DNA of 64,000 nt from Macquaria australasica (lineage: Eukaryota; Chordata; Actinopteri; Centrarchiformes; Percichthyidae): contig SEMN01000180.1 of assembly GCA_005408345.1 (NCBI GenBank), positions 558,001 to 622,000 of the forward strand. The letters run 5' to 3'. Below the pieces are notes generated by a model that ran no database searches, had not been told where the DNA came from, and was given only the letters and a program-made list of their open reading frames with translations. A program made the position numbers and the translations under genes. This document shows, piece by piece, positions 61,200 through 64,000 of the stretch. How positions within the stretch are numbered: the first letter of the stretch is position 1; each line of letters begins with the position of its first letter.

Positions 61200-61310
61200 A
61201 TGTCGACCTCTACGATTCCGTGATAACTGTGCAAACTCCATCGGCTGATAGAAGATCGCGTGTTTCGGTCAAAAGCTCCAGAACAGCTACTTAATGGAGC
61301 TTGCGGTGAG
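61200..61310 (+). repeat. Dispersed repeat family A, copy 3
   Basis: Contains 'aaagctccagaacagctact' followed by taatgga, with upstream catcggctgatagaagatcg. It directly follows the family B copy, so the two may be parts of one larger element. Confidence 0.65.
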
Positions 61311-62936
61311 ATTTTCCGGTCAACCGGTTTAAAATTGTTTTTAACGTTATCAAAACAGGATCCATCTACAGCAGCTTCTCCCAGGTCTTGCACAAAATAT
61401 TTTATCTTTATTCCACGCATCATTACAGCCTTTGCTTGCCAACAGTGTTCACAGTGGGTTTGACACATTTTGAAATGTAAGGTTAAAATGTTATAACAGG
61501 CTGTTAGTGTTGTATTTAGGAGCTGAGAATGGAACCACATGTACCTCTGAGCAACAGAAAGAGTATCTGTTTTTCCAAACAGGTGGACGCACCCAGAGAG
61601 AGAGACTGTATGACTGGACTAATCAAAAATGTGTGCTCTCTGTGCTGTTCCCCACTGTGCTGCAGAGAAAGCTGCCCAGCTGCATTCCTCGCCATGGTTC
61701 CCCATTGTTGATATGCTGCAGAGAGACGCCCTGATCCTGAATAACTTGCATGTCTGTAGATGCTACACATGGGACTTTGCAATGTATGGAGGCTTCTTTA
61801 ATCATTAATACCAAGAAATGTGCCTCTAATATAGGTAACGCATAATAAACTTCCTTTCTGGTCCACACGTTGTCAGACGCTTTTCCACTGTTGACTGTAG
61901 ACACCATGTGTCTGTAGCATAGAGTTTATCTGAGCCCTGACTGAGGAATAGCACAGTGTAGTGTCAGGCTGAAGACGGGTGTGAACAGAGCAAGTCAAAA
62001 AAAAAAGCACTTATCAATTCCTAGTTTTAAATCTTAAAATGTTTAGTTGTGAATAATAACGATAATACTAAAATGCTTTAACAATCCGATTAGACCCAAT
62101 TAGATGTCAAATTAAAACATGTTGAACAGAAGAGAAGACATCAAAATAAACAAAATGAAAGAAAATAGATAAAACATGTTTATGTTCAGTGTACAGTGTA
62201 AACTAGAGGGAGGGTACTCTCCAACTTGCTGTTACACTCAAAGTTCCTGATCCTCTCACTTAGATTTAGTTAAGTTGTTTCAATGCAAAAGTCCATTCAG
62301 AGGTTTTGAATCCAGTCACTGTTTCATAGGTTCATCTTTGTGGATAAAAGTCAACAGTTACTACAGGGGCGAATATGAGAACATATGAAGGTTAACACAA
62401 AAATCTAGTCAGGTGTTCCTTAAAGCTACTTATTGCCCCGAACTGAGAGAAAACTGATAATCCTGTCATTAATGTCCAATATGGCACATTGTGTGGGACT
62501 GGGAAAAAAATCACATACACTTGATAGAAGGAGATGATGGTGAAAGATCTGTGTAGCCATGCTTCAAAATAAATATAATGGTGCACGTTGCAAGGGGTGT
62601 TGTTGGACAACACCCCTAGACAATGAAATGACAGGTATTATAATATATTACATATAGTCTGTGATTCAAATAGTGTAATTGTGCAAAACAGGGTTTTTTT
62701 TATCATTATTTTGGGGGGGCTTTTTACGCCTTTATTGTGACAGTAGAGAGATGACAGGAAAGAAGGAGGGAGCAAGAGATGAGGACATGCAACAAAGCAG
62801 ATTTGGAATCACTCATTGCTTTCTAACTTTTGTCCACTAGTAAATGCCATTTGTATGAAAAAAATCGTTTTGTTCACAATTCCCTGCAGGATATTCAGTG
62901 TCCCTCTAACCCCATGAATTATGCATCCACTGCAAT
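61311..62936. other. Intergenic DNA, no gene seen
   Basis: AT-rich, with several short frames that have no protein-like features. The phrase gattagacccaattag at about 62088 recurs near 1465 and 1500; its meaning is unclear. Confidence 0.5.
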
Positions 62937-63027
62937 TAATTCAATTCAGTTTTATTTATATAGCACCATATCATAACAAAGTTATCTCAGGATACTTTTT
63001 CGAGTAGAGCAGGTCTAGACCGACTCT
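62937..63027 (+). repeat. Common teleost dispersed repeat head
   Basis: Reads attcagttttatttatatag, then caccatatcataacaaagtt and gagcaggtctagaccg. This motif is widespread in fish genomes. It directly precedes the LINE. Confidence 0.65.
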
Positions 63028-64000
63028 TTATTTTTAGTGACGCTCATGGGGAGGATATTGACAACCTCACAGACTGTCTGACAGATTACATAAACTTCTG
63101 TGTGGAAAACACCATCCCCACTAGGACTGTACGTTGTTTCGACAACAATAAACCCTGGATTACTCCTGATATTAAGGCTCTCCTCAAGGAAAAGAAGAGA
63201 GCTTTTGTATCGGGTAACAAGGAGGAGTTAAAGAGTGTCCAGCGAGAGCTAAGGAGGAGGATCAGGGAGGGGAAAAACAGCTACAGGAGGAAGTTGGAGA
63301 GTCAACTGCAGAAAAATAACACCAGAGGAGTTTGGAAGGGCCTTAAAACCATCTCGGGCCACTTAATACACCCACATCACAGCCTGGGTTGGGCCCATCT
63401 CCCCATTTCACACCCGCAAACACCCCCCATTCAGCCCCCAGGCTCTCTACAAGCTCAACTGGACTGTTCCTCACAACATCCCAGGTGAGAAACGAACTGA
63501 GGAAGATAAGGGTGGGGAAGGCGGCGGGCCCAGACGGCATCAGCTCCAGACTTCTGAAGTCCTGTGCGGACCAGCTGTGGGGGATTGTTGAGCACCTGTT
63601 CAACCTGAGTCTGAAGCTGGGGAGGGTGCCAAAACTGTGGAAAACATCGTGTCTGGTTCCTGTGCCGAAGACCCCACACCCCAAGGACCTCAATGGCTAT
63701 AGGCCAGTGGCATTGACCTCTCACCTGATGAAGACCCTGGAGAAACTGGTCCTTGTTCACCTGCGTCCGCTGGTGAGCACATGTATGGACCCTCTGCAGT
63801 TTGCCTACCAACCCCGCATTGGGGTGGATGACGCTGTCATTTACCTACTTCACACATCCCTCTCTCACCTAGAAAAAGCTGGAAACACTGTGAGGATCAT
63901 GTTTTTTGATTTCTCCAGTGCTTTTAACACCATCCAGCCCAGGATTCTTGGGGACAAGTTGGAGCACGCTGGGGTGGACCATCACCTGGCAGCATGGATC
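63028..64000 (+). mobile_element. LINE (CR1/L2-like) ORF2 fragment, frameshifted, truncated by window
   Basis: The 5' part encodes the linker before the reverse transcriptase (NNKPWITPDIKALLKEKKRAF, LRRRIREGKNSYRRKLE). The frame then changes near 63350-63490, after which the RT domain reads KAAGPDGISSRLLKSCADQL, VPVPKTPHPKDLNGYRPVAL, DPLQFAYQ and MFFDFSSAFNTIQP (RT motif A). The shift between frames and missing sequence around it indicate an inactive copy. The element continues past the right edge. Exact clade (L2, CR1 or Rex-like) cannot be fixed by eye. Confidence 0.88.

Noticed and set aside
1..64000. CRISPR arrays, bacterial operons, phage or prophage genes
   Set aside because: The DNA is clearly intron-rich vertebrate sequence; the tandem repeats present are microsatellites or minisatellites without spacer structure.

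Overview
The window is vertebrate nuclear DNA, almost certainly from a percomorph-like teleost. It holds intron-rich genes with GT-AG junctions, CA, TA and AAT microsatellites, teleost-type dispersed repeats, CR1/L2-like LINE fragments, a fish-style C-type lectin cluster and a HIPK-like kinase of a kind expanded in fishes. All identifications come from reading translations and splice signals; no database search was run.

Layout. (1) 1-26000 is a group II C-type lectin (CTL) receptor cluster. It has a lone terminal CTLD exon (+, 1799-1958), CTL-1 (-, 3720-8427), CTL-2 (-, 14214-17706), CTL-3 (+, 18497-21923) and CTL-4 (+, 23760 to about 25690). CTL-2 and CTL-3 are divergent and start 790 bp apart. 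CTL-1, -2 and -3 share six exons with identical phases: cytoplasmic tail, transmembrane helix, coiled-coil neck, and three CTLD exons. CTL-2 (312 aa) and CTL-3 (307 aa) look intact. CTL-1 has a nonsense codon and a non-GT donor, and CTL-4 has lost most of its lectin domain. The stretch between CTL-1 and CTL-2 holds repeats, a 39/78-bp minisatellite and a 90-codon ORF of unknown nature. (2) 26958-29755 (-) is a nine-exon, 454-aa HIPK-like protein kinase. (3) 32527-57551 (+) is a housekeeping block: ddx5 (13 exons, 635 aa), polg2 (8 exons, 443 aa) and srp68 (16 exons, 592 aa). DDX5 and POLG2 are also neighbours on human 17q. (4) 57552-64000 is the srp68 3' region, then repeat-rich intergenic DNA, ending in a frameshifted LINE cut by the window edge.

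How the genes relate. The CTLs are predicted type II membrane receptors with tyrosine-containing tails and Ca-dependent sugar-binding heads. Intact members differ in the specificity triplet (EPN in CTL-2, QPD in CTL-3), in neck length and in CTLD disulfide class. DDX5 (RNA helicase), POLG2 (mtDNA polymerase processivity subunit) and SRP68 (signal recognition particle) are linked by synteny only, not by pathway.

I see no wholly new molecular system. The points most worth following are the CTL cluster (a near-identical patch inside otherwise diverged paralogues, a neck that differs by exactly two 14-residue units, one decaying copy), the HIPK-like kinase whose activation-loop tyrosine position is Cys, and the long non-repetitive intron in the helicase core of ddx5.
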